NCBI GenBank assembly: GCA_905204915.1
Contig: CAJLBR010000041.1
Location: 1 to 10,444 of the forward strand
Length of the DNA stretch: 10,444 bases
Direction of reading: 5' to 3'
Source of the DNA: an uncultured Clostridium sp.
GTDB taxonomy: Bacteria; Bacillota; Clostridia; TANB77; CAG-465
The notes beneath the pieces were generated by a model. That model searched no databases. It worked only from the letters and a program-made list of their open reading frames with translations, and was not told the origin of the DNA. Numbering within the stretch: the stretch's first letter is position 1; each line of letters begins with the position of its first letter. A program made the position numbers and the translations under genes. This document shows, piece after piece, positions 1 to 6,593 of the stretch.

Positions 1-725
1 TACATATCTGCGTTATGCCATACATTTTGAACATCGTCATTATCATCTAATTTATCTAAGAAGTTTTGAACCTTTTGTTCTTCTTCTTCAGTTAGTTCTT
101 TCTTTATAGTAGCAATTTGTCTAATATCTGCTTCTATGGCTTTTAAATTTTTTGATTCAACTAGTTCCATTACAGAGTGGAAATTTTCTGGAGTAGTATA
201 TATTTCGAAATACTCATCTTCTGCTACAAAATCTTCTGCACCAGCATCAATTGCTTCAAGCATTAATTCATCAGCATCTATATCGTCAGTTTTTTCTATT
301 AAAATATATCCTTTTTTATTAAACATGTAGCTAACTGAACCAGATTGGCCTAAATTTCCACCAGATTTGCTAAATATACATCTTATATCTGCAGCTGCCC
401 TATTCTTGTTATCTGTCATTACTTCTACAATTACAGATATACCACAAGGTCCAAATCCTTCATACACAATTTCTTCATAATTTGAAGCATTAGAATCACC
501 TAAAGCTTTTTGAATACATCTGTTAATGTTATCGTTTGGCATGTTGTTTGCTTTTGCCTTAGCAATAACATCTTTTAATTTTGAGTTAATATTAGGGTCT
601 CCACTACCACCCATTTTTACAGCAACAGTAAGTTCTTTTCCTATTTTTGAAAATACATTTGCTTTTTTAGCATCTGTTGCTTCTTTTTTTCTTCTAATAT
701 TTGCCCATTTGCTATGTCCTGACAT
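1..725 (-). CDS. yebC: YebC/PmpR-family (TACO1-like) protein, C-terminus cut by window edge
   Basis: Translation from ATG at 725 begins MSGHSKWANIRRKKEATDAK, the hallmark N-terminus of the YebC/TACO1 family, and continues with AKANNMPNDNI, YEGFGPCGISVIVEV, RCIFSKSGGNLGQSGSVSY and, at the very end, DVQNVWHNADM. Family members were long described as DNA-binding regulators (PmpR); more recent work places them on the ribosome, relieving stalling at proline-rich stretches. 241 complete codons are visible against a usual 240-250 aa, and the next codon begins TA, so the stop may lie just outside. The start is fixed by a full AAGGAGG ribosome-binding site 8 nt upstream. The gene seems to stand alone: a promoter can be proposed just upstream (766-794) and the next unit upstream ends in its own terminator. 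Identity is secure from sequence; the cellular role is from the family. Confidence 0.96.
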   Translation of the reverse strand, partial: MSGHSKWANIRRKKEATDAKKANVFSKIGKELTVAVKMGGSGDPNINSKLKDVIAKAKANNMPNDNINRCIQKALGDSNASNYEEIVYEGFGPCGISVIVEVMTDNKNRAAADIRCIFSKSGGNLGQSGSVSYMFNKKGYILIEKTDDIDADELMLEAIDAGAEDFVAEDEYFEIYTTPENFHSVMELVESKNLKAIEADIRQIATIKKELTEEEEQKVQNFLDKLDDNDDVQNVWHNADM

Positions 726-765
726 TTTAAATTCCTCCTTTTATATATAAAAATAGATAGTTTAT

Positions 766-794
766 ATTTTATCACATTTTTGCTTATTTGTGTA
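766..794 (-). promoter_or_regulatory. Putative SigA promoter of yebC
   Basis: Read on the minus strand: -35 TACACA (794-789, 4 of 6 consensus), 17-bp spacer ending in TGA, -10 TAAAAT (771-766). The TGn before the -10 makes an extended -10, which can compensate for the weak -35. Predicted transcript start is near 759, giving a leader of about 34 nt that holds the AAGGAGG site. In such AT-rich DNA a -10 match alone means little; the extended -10 and exact spacing raise the odds. Confidence 0.45.
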
Positions 795-835
795 GTATTT
801 TATCAAATTTAATGTAAATTACTTACATAAATAAT

Positions 836-865
836 AAAGGAGCAACATTTAATAGTTACTCCTTT
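836..865 (-). terminator. Intrinsic terminator of the micropeptide operon
   Basis: An 11-bp stem (865-855 with 846-836) with an 8-nt loop starts 13 nt after the stop of the 33-aa ORF. The single non-Watson-Crick position is a U-G wobble in minus-strand RNA but a C-A mismatch in plus-strand RNA, so the hairpin is intact only for leftward transcription. It is followed by a moderately U-rich ATTATTTATG. It separates the micropeptide unit from yebC. Confidence 0.65.
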
Positions 866-877
866 ATATATATTTTC

Positions 878-979
878 TTAAGCTTTTGCGTCCTCTTTTG
901 CCATTTCAAATTCACTTCCAACATAACAGATGGAAAGAACAATTGTCAAGATGCCCAAAGCTGCCAAAATCTTTTTCAT
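878..979 (-). CDS. 33-aa single-span membrane micropeptide (second cistron)
   Basis: A small ORF: MKKILAALGILTIVLSICYV (residues 1-20), then a short polar tail GSEFEMAKEDAKA and TAA. The first 20 residues are lysine-led and hydrophobic, so they form either one membrane span or an uncleaved signal-like segment; no lipobox is visible. The start lies 16 nt after the stop of the 44-aa ORF, with GAGG 7 nt before the ATG, which suggests coupled translation from the same mRNA. An intrinsic terminator follows 13 nt after the stop. By hand count the ORF is about 36% GC, higher than the flanking genes look. I do not recognise the family. Possibilities include a small membrane regulator, a phage- or element-derived peptide, a type I-like toxin (no antisense RNA signal seen) or a chance ORF; its ribosome-binding site and placement argue against chance. 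Confidence 0.6.
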   Translation of the reverse strand: MKKILAALGILTIVLSICYVGSEFEMAKEDAKA

Positions 980-995
980 AGTAATTACCTCACTT

Positions 996-1130
996 TCACA
1001 TTCCAGAATCAAACATCATGTCATCGTCGTAGTCATCTTCATCAAGTCCGTAAATGAAAATGCTCCTTACAAACCCCAGAAGGAAAGCAAAGCACAGAAA
1101 AGCGATTGCAGTTAAAATAAACTTTTTCAT
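996..1130 (-). CDS. 44-aa membrane micropeptide with acidic tail (first cistron)
   Basis: From ATG at 1130: MKKFILTAIAFLCFAFLLGF, VRSIFIYG, then an aspartate-rich tail DEDDYDDDMMFDSGM and TGA. Residues 4-27 make one strongly hydrophobic span preceded by two lysines, so the acidic C-terminus would probably face outward, although R22 makes topology uncertain. GGAGG lies 8 nt before the ATG. A promoter matching consensus at every position sits upstream (1183-1211), giving a leader of about 46 nt. Hand-counted GC is 50 of 135 (37%), and 19 of 44 third positions are G or C, with CTG, GGG and AGG codons that the neighbouring genes use little; this hints at foreign origin. No family recognised. The opposite-strand ORF over this stretch (930-1115) has no support. 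Confidence 0.65.
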   Translation of the reverse strand: MKKFILTAIAFLCFAFLLGFVRSIFIYGLDEDDYDDDMMFDSGM

Positions 1131-1182
1131 TGAGAAATCCTCCAATCAATATTAATTATTTGGTGACAAAACGAATAACAAA

Positions 1183-1211
1183 ATTATATCATTTTATTTT
1201 ATTATTGTCAA
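1183..1211 (-). promoter_or_regulatory. Full-consensus SigA promoter driving the micropeptide operon
   Basis: Minus strand: TTGACA (1211-1206), a spacer of exactly 17 bp ending in TGA, TATAAT (1188-1183). Both hexamers match consensus at all positions and the TGn gives an extended -10 as well. The -35 overlaps the last codon and stop of the lytic transglycosylase gene. Predicted start is near 1176, about 46 nt before the 44-aa ORF. This is by far the best promoter in the window. Confidence 0.85.
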
Positions 1212-1792
1212 CTATAAAGCTTAACATATATTTTATATGAGGATATTACTTTCTCTAAATATTTAGATGTTTCTTCAAAAGGAAGATTTACATTTTTGTA
1301 TTCATCTAAATTTTTTTCTATATAACCATTTTCTAACCATTTATCTACATTACCCATTCCTGCATTATAAGCACATATTGCTAAATAATAGTTACCGTCA
1401 TATCTTTTAACTAGATTAGAAAAATATTTACATCCAAGCTTAATATTTACATCAGCATCATATATATTATCGTCTACGCTATCTACAATATTTATATTAT
1501 CGTTTACTTCATTTGCAGTAGAATCCAACATTTGCATAAGACCTTTAGCATCTTTATTTGATTTCGCATTTTCATTAAAACCACTTTCAGTTTTTATTAT
1601 AGCAAGAATTAAATAAGGATCTAGAGAATTTTCACTTGCAGATTCCTTTACTATACTGAAATGAGTAAGCGGATAAACAAATGTTTTGAGTACCCATATA
1701 GTTAGAAAAAATGCGGCAACTAATACAATTATAAATATCCCAATCTTTATTGGTTTATTTCTTTTCTTATCATTGTTTTTTATTATTCTCAA
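1208..1792 (-). CDS. Membrane-anchored SLT-type lytic transglycosylase (GH23 fold)
   Basis: A 194-aa protein that should cleave peptidoglycan glycan strands to 1,6-anhydro products outside the cytoplasmic membrane. Residues 1-17 are basic and 18-38 form a membrane anchor (GIFIIVLVAAFFLTIWVL). The SLT domain follows: KTESGFNENAKS with the catalytic Glu69, KGLMQ (83-87) and AYNAGMGNVDKW (141-152), all in family order. It lies 6 nt behind polA and in the same frame: polA ends TAA, then AAG GGG, then TTG. The TTG at 1792 is the only standard start before Met86, yet the AGGGG directly abuts it with no spacing, so initiation is odd: either reinitiation after polA, or a non-standard ATA start a few codons in. 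A promoter for the next operon overlaps the 3' end. No terminator is visible directly after it, so readthrough into the micropeptide genes is possible. Confidence 0.92.
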   Translation of the reverse strand: MRIIKNNDKKRNKPIKIGIFIIVLVAAFFLTIWVLKTFVYPLTHFSIVKESASENSLDPYLILAIIKTESGFNENAKSNKDAKGLMQMLDSTANEVNDNINIVDSVDDNIYDADVNIKLGCKYFSNLVKRYDGNYYLAICAYNAGMGNVDKWLENGYIEKNLDEYKNVNLPFEETSKYLEKVISSYKIYVKLYS

Positions 1793-1798
1793 CCCCTT

Positions 1799-4564
1799 TT
1801 ATTTAGCATCATACCAAGTTTTACCAACATTTAAATCTATATCTAATGGTACAGATAGTTTAACTACATCTTTCATTGAATCTGTTAAAATTTCCTTTAC
1901 TATTTCTAATTCATCCTCTGTTGCTTCAACAATTAATTCATCGTGAACTTGCATTATTAATTTTGATTTTAATTTACGTTCCTTAAGAGTAGTATATACT
2001 TTATTCATTGCAAGTTTTATAATATCTGCTGCCGTCCCTTGAATTGGAGTATTCATAGCAATTCTCTTTCCAAATTCAACAATGTTTTTATTTTTATCTG
2101 TGATTTCTGGAACGTATCTTCTTCTACCAAACATTGTAGTAACATATCCTTTTTCTATGGTTTCAGCAACAATTGAGTCCATAAAATTTCTTATTCCATG
2201 ATATTTACTTAAATAATTAGATATATATTGAGCTGCTTCATTTCTTGAACATGATATATTTTTTGAAAGCCCAAAGGCACTAATTCCATATATAATACCG
2301 AAATTAACTGCTTTAGCTTTTGAACGCATTTCTTTTGTTACCTCTTCAATTGGTACATTGAATACCTGTGAAGCTGTTACTGTATGTATATCAACATTAT
2401 TATTAAATGCATTAATCATTACCTCATCATTAGATATGTGTGACATTACTCTAAGTTCAATTTGACTATAGTCAGCATCAACAATAATATTAGAATTTTG
2501 CCCAACAAAAAAACTTCTAATTTTTCTTCCTAGTTCTATTTTAATAGGAATATTTTGTAAATTAGGTTCAATACTACTAAGTCTACCTGTTGTAGTTACT
2601 GTTTGCATAAATGTAGTATGTATTCTACTATCATCATCAATTTTAGTTTGAAGTCCATCAACATAAGTTGATTTTAATTTAGCTAGTTGTCTATAATTTA
2701 GTATTTTTTCTATTATTTCGTGTTTTCCTATTAAACTTTCTAAAACAGACTTATCTGTTGAATATCCGCTCTTAGTCTTTCTTTTATGCTCTAGACCAAG
2801 TTTTTCGAATAATATTTTTCCAAGTTGTTGAGTAGAATTTATATTGAAACTTTCACCTGCAATTTGATAAATTTCTTGTTCTGCAAGTGCAAGACTAGCT
2901 GTTATTTCTTTATCAAATTCTTTTAACTTTTCTCTATCTACATACATACCAGCATGTTCCATAGCGGCCAAAGTTTCTACCAAAGGCATTTCTATTTTAT
3001 AGAATAGATCCAGCATTTCTTCAGATTTTAATTTTTCTGTTATTAAATCATATGATAAATATATGCCTTTTAGATATTTGCATATGTTTTCTATATCTAA
3101 ATCAGTCAACACATTTGGTTTTGTTTGATCTGTCTCGGTATCAAATAAAGATATTTGCTTTTCTTGTTTTTTGTCATCTGAATAAGCAAATTCTATACTA
3201 TATAGATCACTTAAAATAGATTCTACATTATATTTAGAAATAGTTGCATCTAAAAGATAGCTTGCAATCATTAAATCGTATTTAAAATTATTAAGTGTAA
3301 CGTTTTCTCCATATTTTAGGAAAAAATATCTCATGTCCACTTTAAAATCAAATCCGCATTTTATAGAATCACTCTTTATAAATTCTAATAAATAATCTTC
3401 AAAAAATGAAGATGCAAGAATACTATTATCCATAATATATGTAGTATCCTCTTTATATGAATATATAGCAAATACATTTGTAGTAGTTGGTATATGTTCT
3501 GGTTTTATTTTTTCCTTATCATTATTAATAATATATGATAGTCTATCCTCTAGTAGTATTTTTTTCAGTTCACTTTCATAACTACTTAAATTACTATCAT
3601 TAATAATAACTACTTTAGGTAAATCAAATTCTTCCTTTGATTTACTTTCTATATGATTACTATTATAATTTTTTTCAACATCAGAAAAATCAAATTTTGT
3701 CATGAATTTTGAAAATTCTAATTTCTTAAATAGCTCATATAAACTATCTTTGTTAACGTCAGAAACGGCACATTTTTCATACTCAATTTCTATAGGAACA
3801 TTTATATCTATTGTTGCAAGTACAAAGCTTAATTTTGCCATCTCTCTATCTTGAATCAATTTCTCTTTTATTTTAGGTGTAGTATCAATAGTATTATTGT
3901 CTATATTTTCGTATATATTGTCTAACGTTGTATATTTTTCTATTAAACCATAAGCTGTTTTTTCACCAATTCCTTTTACCCCTGGTATGTTGTCAGAAGC
4001 ATCTCCCATTAATGATTTAATATGAACTACTTGATATGGTTCAATATTTTGTTTTTCTTTTAAAAGTTCAGGAGTATATATTGTATATTCAGTCTTTCCT
4101 GCTTTGGCTAAAGGTATAATTACTGAAGTAGTATCTGATATTAACTGAAAGGAATCTTTATCACCGGTAAGTATGTAAGTAAATATTCCTTTTTGTGTAT
4201 TAATATTAGATACAGTTCCTAAAATGTCATCTGCCTCAAAACCTTCTTTTTCAATTATTGGAATATTAAGAGCGCCTAAAACTTCTTTTATAACAGGCAT
4301 TTGTTCTCTAAGTTCATCAGGCATTCCCTTACGAGTGCCTTTATACTCAGAATACATTTTATGTCTAAAAGTTGGTGCTTTAAGATCAAAAGATACCGCA
4401 ATATAGTCTGGGTTTACCTTATCTACTATCATCCAATATATATTTAAAAAACCGTAAATAGCATTTGTATGAATTCCTGCAGTTTTAGATGTCATTCTAG
4501 AGTTGACACCATAAAAAGCTCTATTCATTATACTATTTCCATCTATAATTAAAAATTTTTCCAT
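1799..4564 (-). CDS. polA: DNA polymerase I (5' nuclease active; proofreading domain degenerate)
   Basis: A 921-aa, full-length Pol I that fills gaps, removes RNA primers and works in excision repair. The N-terminal 5'-3' nuclease is intact: FLIIDGNSIMNR (4-15), FEADDILG (109-116), LTGDKDSFQLI (132-142) and GDASDNIPGVKGIGEKTAYG (187-206). The middle 3'-5' exonuclease domain (about 315-510) lacks the metal-binding DxE of Exo I and the YxxxD of Exo III (ICKYLKGIYLS at that point), with only an Exo II-like FDFKVD left, so proofreading is probably absent, as in Bacillus-type Pol I. Polymerase motifs are complete: A, DADYSQIELR (catalytic D698); B, RSKAKAVNFGIIYG (R747, K751, F755, Y759); C, MQVHDELIVE (D875). 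F755 corresponds to the Phe that discriminates against dideoxynucleotides. ATG at 4564 has GGAGAG 6 nt upstream. Its promoter is at 4619-4647. The next gene follows after 6 nt. Confidence 0.98.
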   Translation of the reverse strand: MEKFLIIDGNSIMNRAFYGVNSRMTSKTAGIHTNAIYGFLNIYWMIVDKVNPDYIAVSFDLKAPTFRHKMYSEYKGTRKGMPDELREQMPVIKEVLGALNIPIIEKEGFEADDILGTVSNINTQKGIFTYILTGDKDSFQLISDTTSVIIPLAKAGKTEYTIYTPELLKEKQNIEPYQVVHIKSLMGDASDNIPGVKGIGEKTAYGLIEKYTTLDNIYENIDNNTIDTTPKIKEKLIQDREMAKLSFVLATIDINVPIEIEYEKCAVSDVNKDSLYELFKKLEFSKFMTKFDFSDVEKNYNSNHIESKSKEEFDLPKVVIINDSNLSSYESELKKILLEDRLSYIINNDKEKIKPEHIPTTTNVFAIYSYKEDTTYIMDNSILASSFFEDYLLEFIKSDSIKCGFDFKVDMRYFFLKYGENVTLNNFKYDLMIASYLLDATISKYNVESILSDLYSIEFAYSDDKKQEKQISLFDTETDQTKPNVLTDLDIENICKYLKGIYLSYDLITEKLKSEEMLDLFYKIEMPLVETLAAMEHAGMYVDREKLKEFDKEITASLALAEQEIYQIAGESFNINSTQQLGKILFEKLGLEHKRKTKSGYSTDKSVLESLIGKHEIIEKILNYRQLAKLKSTYVDGLQTKIDDDSRIHTTFMQTVTTTGRLSSIEPNLQNIPIKIELGRKIRSFFVGQNSNIIVDADYSQIELRVMSHISNDEVMINAFNNNVDIHTVTASQVFNVPIEEVTKEMRSKAKAVNFGIIYGISAFGLSKNISCSRNEAAQYISNYLSKYHGIRNFMDSIVAETIEKGYVTTMFGRRRYVPEITDKNKNIVEFGKRIAMNTPIQGTAADIIKLAMNKVYTTLKERKLKSKLIMQVHDELIVEATEDELEIVKEILTDSMKDVVKLSVPLDIDLNVGKTWYDAK

Positions 4565-4618
4565 ATAATTCTCTCCAATTTACAAACTTAAAATTAAATA
4601 AAATTTGTGACTTTTATC

Positions 4619-4647
4619 ATTTTAACATATAAAAAAATATAAATCAA
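4619..4647 (-). promoter_or_regulatory. Putative SigA promoter of polA
   Basis: Minus strand: TTGATT (4647-4642), 17-bp spacer ending in TGT, TAAAAT (4624-4619), i.e. an extended -10 promoter. Predicted start near 4612, with a leader of about 48 nt to the polA ATG. The -35 lies in the U-rich tail of the hemW terminator, so the two elements are packed together, and polA is uncoupled from the hemW operon. Confidence 0.6.
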
Positions 4648-4654
4648 TGAAATA

Positions 4655-4688
4655 AAAGCAATGCTAATATTAAATTTTGCATTGCTTT
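4655..4688 (-). terminator. Intrinsic terminator after hemW
   Basis: Perfect 10-bp inverted repeat AAAGCAATGC / GCATTGCTTT with a 14-nt AT-rich loop, starting 5 nt after the hemW stop. The minus-strand RNA continues TATTTCATTGATTT, U-rich. It closes the rpmE-prmC-whiA-hemW unit just before the polA promoter. Confidence 0.8.
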
Positions 4689-4693
4689 AGATT

Positions 4694-5839
4694 TTATACA
4701 AATTCTTCCCATACTAAATTTGCCACTTCGGCACCACGTTTAGTAAGATTAATGGTTGTATCTGTTACATTTATTAATCCTTTATTTTTTAAACTGTTTA
4801 TTTGTTTATCATAGTATTCAAAAATACTTTTTCCAAATCTTTTTTCAAATTCTCTTAGATCAACTCCCTCTTTAAGCCTTAATCTAAGTATAATATATTC
4901 ACTTATTAATTCTAACAAATTCATATCTTCTCTTTCTGTTATAGCAGACATGTTGTTATTTATATCATTTATATATTCCTCTATACTTTTTACATTTGTA
5001 TATCTTGATCCGCCAAAAAAGCTTGAAGCACCAGCACCAAATCCTAAATAATATCCCTGTTTCCAGTAATTTATATTGTGTCTAGAATAAAATCCTTCTT
5101 TGCCAAAATTAGAAATTTCATATTTTATAAAGCCACTATCATTTAACTTACAATTTAAATATTTTCTCATCTCATATTCTTCATCTTCGTCAACTAAACT
5201 TAAGAATCCTTCTTTCAATAGAAAATCTAGCTTTGTATTTTCATGTACTTCCAAATTATAAATAGAAATATGTTTTATATTATATTCATCTGATAAGCTA
5301 ACTACTTCATCTACACTAGCTTTAAAAGAATCTAGATTTAATCCCGGTAAAGGATAAATCAAATCACATGATATATTTTTAATACCCGCTTCTTTTAAAT
5401 ATTTTAAAGAGTTTATAAAATCTTCTTTTTTATGTTTTCTTCCGATATTTTTTAATACATCATCATAAGTTGTTTGAAGACCAATACTTACTCTATTTAT
5501 TCCCATTTTTTTATATTCAATTGCTTTATCTTGTGTTAGTGAGTTTGGATTTACCTCTATTGTTATTTCAGCCTCATCATTTATATTAAACATACTTAAT
5601 ATATCAAGTACTTGTTTTATATATTTACTATCAATAAATGAAGGGGTACCTCCTCCAAAATATATTGTATCTATATTGTATTCCGTTAAAATTTCGGAGT
5701 TTGAGATAATCTCTTTACACAAGCTATCAATATAACTTTCTACTAAATTTTCCTTTCCTGCGTATGAGTTAAAATCACAATAATAACACTTACTAAAACA
5801 AAAAGGAATGTGCACATATATTGAAATATTCTTTTTCAT
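4694..5839 (-). CDS. hemW: HemW-type radical SAM heme chaperone (formerly 'HemN-like')
   Basis: A 381-aa radical SAM protein. HIPFCFSKCYYCDF carries the CxxxCxxC cluster motif (C14, C18, C21) that binds a 4Fe-4S cluster with S-adenosylmethionine. Position 23 is Phe where true oxygen-independent coproporphyrinogen oxidase (HemN) has a fourth Cys, which favours HemW, a protein that binds heme and delivers it to target enzymes. Other family blocks: IYFGGGTPS (59-67), INRVSIGLQT (114-123), and RHNINYW followed by YLGFGAGASSF (253-274), where the HNxxYW histidine has been linked to heme binding. The C-terminal ~85 residues fit the HemN_C winged region. ATG at 5839 has GGAG 7 nt upstream; only 12-13 nt separate it from whiA, so it is the last cistron of the unit, and a terminator follows. 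Annotations of this family as coproporphyrinogen oxidase are common but probably wrong. Confidence 0.93.
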   Translation of the reverse strand: MKKNISIYVHIPFCFSKCYYCDFNSYAGKENLVESYIDSLCKEIISNSEILTEYNIDTIYFGGGTPSFIDSKYIKQVLDILSMFNINDEAEITIEVNPNSLTQDKAIEYKKMGINRVSIGLQTTYDDVLKNIGRKHKKEDFINSLKYLKEAGIKNISCDLIYPLPGLNLDSFKASVDEVVSLSDEYNIKHISIYNLEVHENTKLDFLLKEGFLSLVDEDEEYEMRKYLNCKLNDSGFIKYEISNFGKEGFYSRHNINYWKQGYYLGFGAGASSFFGGSRYTNVKSIEEYINDINNNMSAITEREDMNLLELISEYIILRLRLKEGVDLREFEKRFGKSIFEYYDKQINSLKNKGLINVTDTTINLTKRGAEVANLVWEEFV

Positions 5840-5852
5840 ATTTTAACTCCTA

Positions 5853-6593
5853 TTAATCTAATGAATTTGCTAAAGCTACTATCTTATCAAGTCTATGTTT
5901 CAATCCTGATTTAGTTATCTTGTTATCTCCAGTAGTTTTAGAGGAAATAAAATCAAGACTTTCGTGTGGATATTTTTCCCTTAAAGAGGCAGTATACTTT
6001 AATTTATCGCTTAATGAATTAAATTTACCATTATTTTTTAATTTATTTATAGCTTCTAATTGTAAAACAGATGCTGCTATGGTTTTAGATAAATTAGCAG
6101 TTTCACAATTTATGTTTCTATTTATATTATTTTTTACTTCTTTTTCTACTCTTACATTTTCAAATAAAAGTAAAGCCTTATTTGCGCCAATTATACCTAA
6201 AAATAATGAGATCTGTTCAGAATCTTTAAAATATATAATATAGCTGTTAGAATTTTTCCTTTTTAGTAATTTGGGCGTAAATTCTAACACAGAAAGTAAA
6301 TTAAAAATATACTCAGCACATGCCTTATTTTTAAAATCAATTTCAAAGTGATAGTCATTTAATGGATCTATTATATAGCCAGATGCTAAAAATGCGCCTT
6401 TTAAAATAGATTTTATACAACATTCAGATAATTTTGATATATCCATATATTCACTATATTCTTCTTTTAATTCAGATTTTAAAGCAACATCAGTTAAAAG
6501 TTCACCAAACTTTTCGGCTGATACACAGCAGTGCTTAGTTTCCTTTTTACTTTTACTTAAAATTTCTTCTTTTATATCTGATGAAAACGACAT
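5853..6593 (-). CDS. whiA: WhiA-family DNA-binding protein, short form missing part of the LAGLIDADG-like domain
   Basis: 246 aa, compared with about 310-320 for typical WhiA. It starts MSFSSDIKEEIL, as WhiA proteins do, and from residue ~57 matches family blocks: ECCIKSILKGAFLASGYIIDP (57-77), YHFEIDF, SYIIYFKDSEQISLFLGIIG, LLLFENVRVEKE, NINRNINCETANLSKT (156-171) and the C-terminal helix-turn-helix ending KSGLKHRLDKI (228-238). The stretch between CCVSAEKFGELL (22-33) and residue ~57 is only about 25 residues where relatives carry roughly 95, including the first half of the homing-endonuclease-like fold. The frame is continuous, so this looks like a real internal deletion. WhiA is needed for sporulation septation in Streptomyces and affects division and chromosome segregation in Bacillus. 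The gene overlaps the prmC end by 22 nt and is followed by hemW, not its common rapZ-yvcK context. AGGGTGA precedes the ATG. Confidence 0.9.
   Translation of the reverse strand: MSFSSDIKEEILSKSKKETKHCCVSAEKFGELLTDVALKSELKEEYSEYMDISKLSECCIKSILKGAFLASGYIIDPLNDYHFEIDFKNKACAEYIFNLLSVLEFTPKLLKRKNSNSYIIYFKDSEQISLFLGIIGANKALLLFENVRVEKEVKNNINRNINCETANLSKTIAASVLQLEAINKLKNNGKFNSLSDKLKYTASLREKYPHESLDFISSKTTGDNKITKSGLKHRLDKIVALANSLD

Noticed and set aside
930..1115. Plus-strand 61-aa ORF over the micropeptide region
   Set aside because: It lies antisense to the two minus-strand ORFs, has no ribosome-binding site or promoter, and its sequence shows no family features. The minus-strand reading has both signals.
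878..1130. Calling the micropeptides a type I toxin-antitoxin system
   Set aside because: Small hydrophobic peptides fit the toxin pattern, but I see no convincing opposite-strand promoter or antisense RNA, and two tandem translated cistrons are atypical. Left as unknown.
5920..6243. Plus-strand 107-aa ORF inside whiA
   Set aside because: It is the complement of well-conserved WhiA blocks, with no ribosome-binding site; a shadow of the real gene.
5853..6593. Frameshift or split gene as explanation for the short WhiA
   Set aside because: The frame runs unbroken from MSFSSDI to the helix-turn-helix, the upstream sequence is the prmC 3' end, and no leftover WhiA-like residues are visible in other frames. 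An internal deletion fits better.
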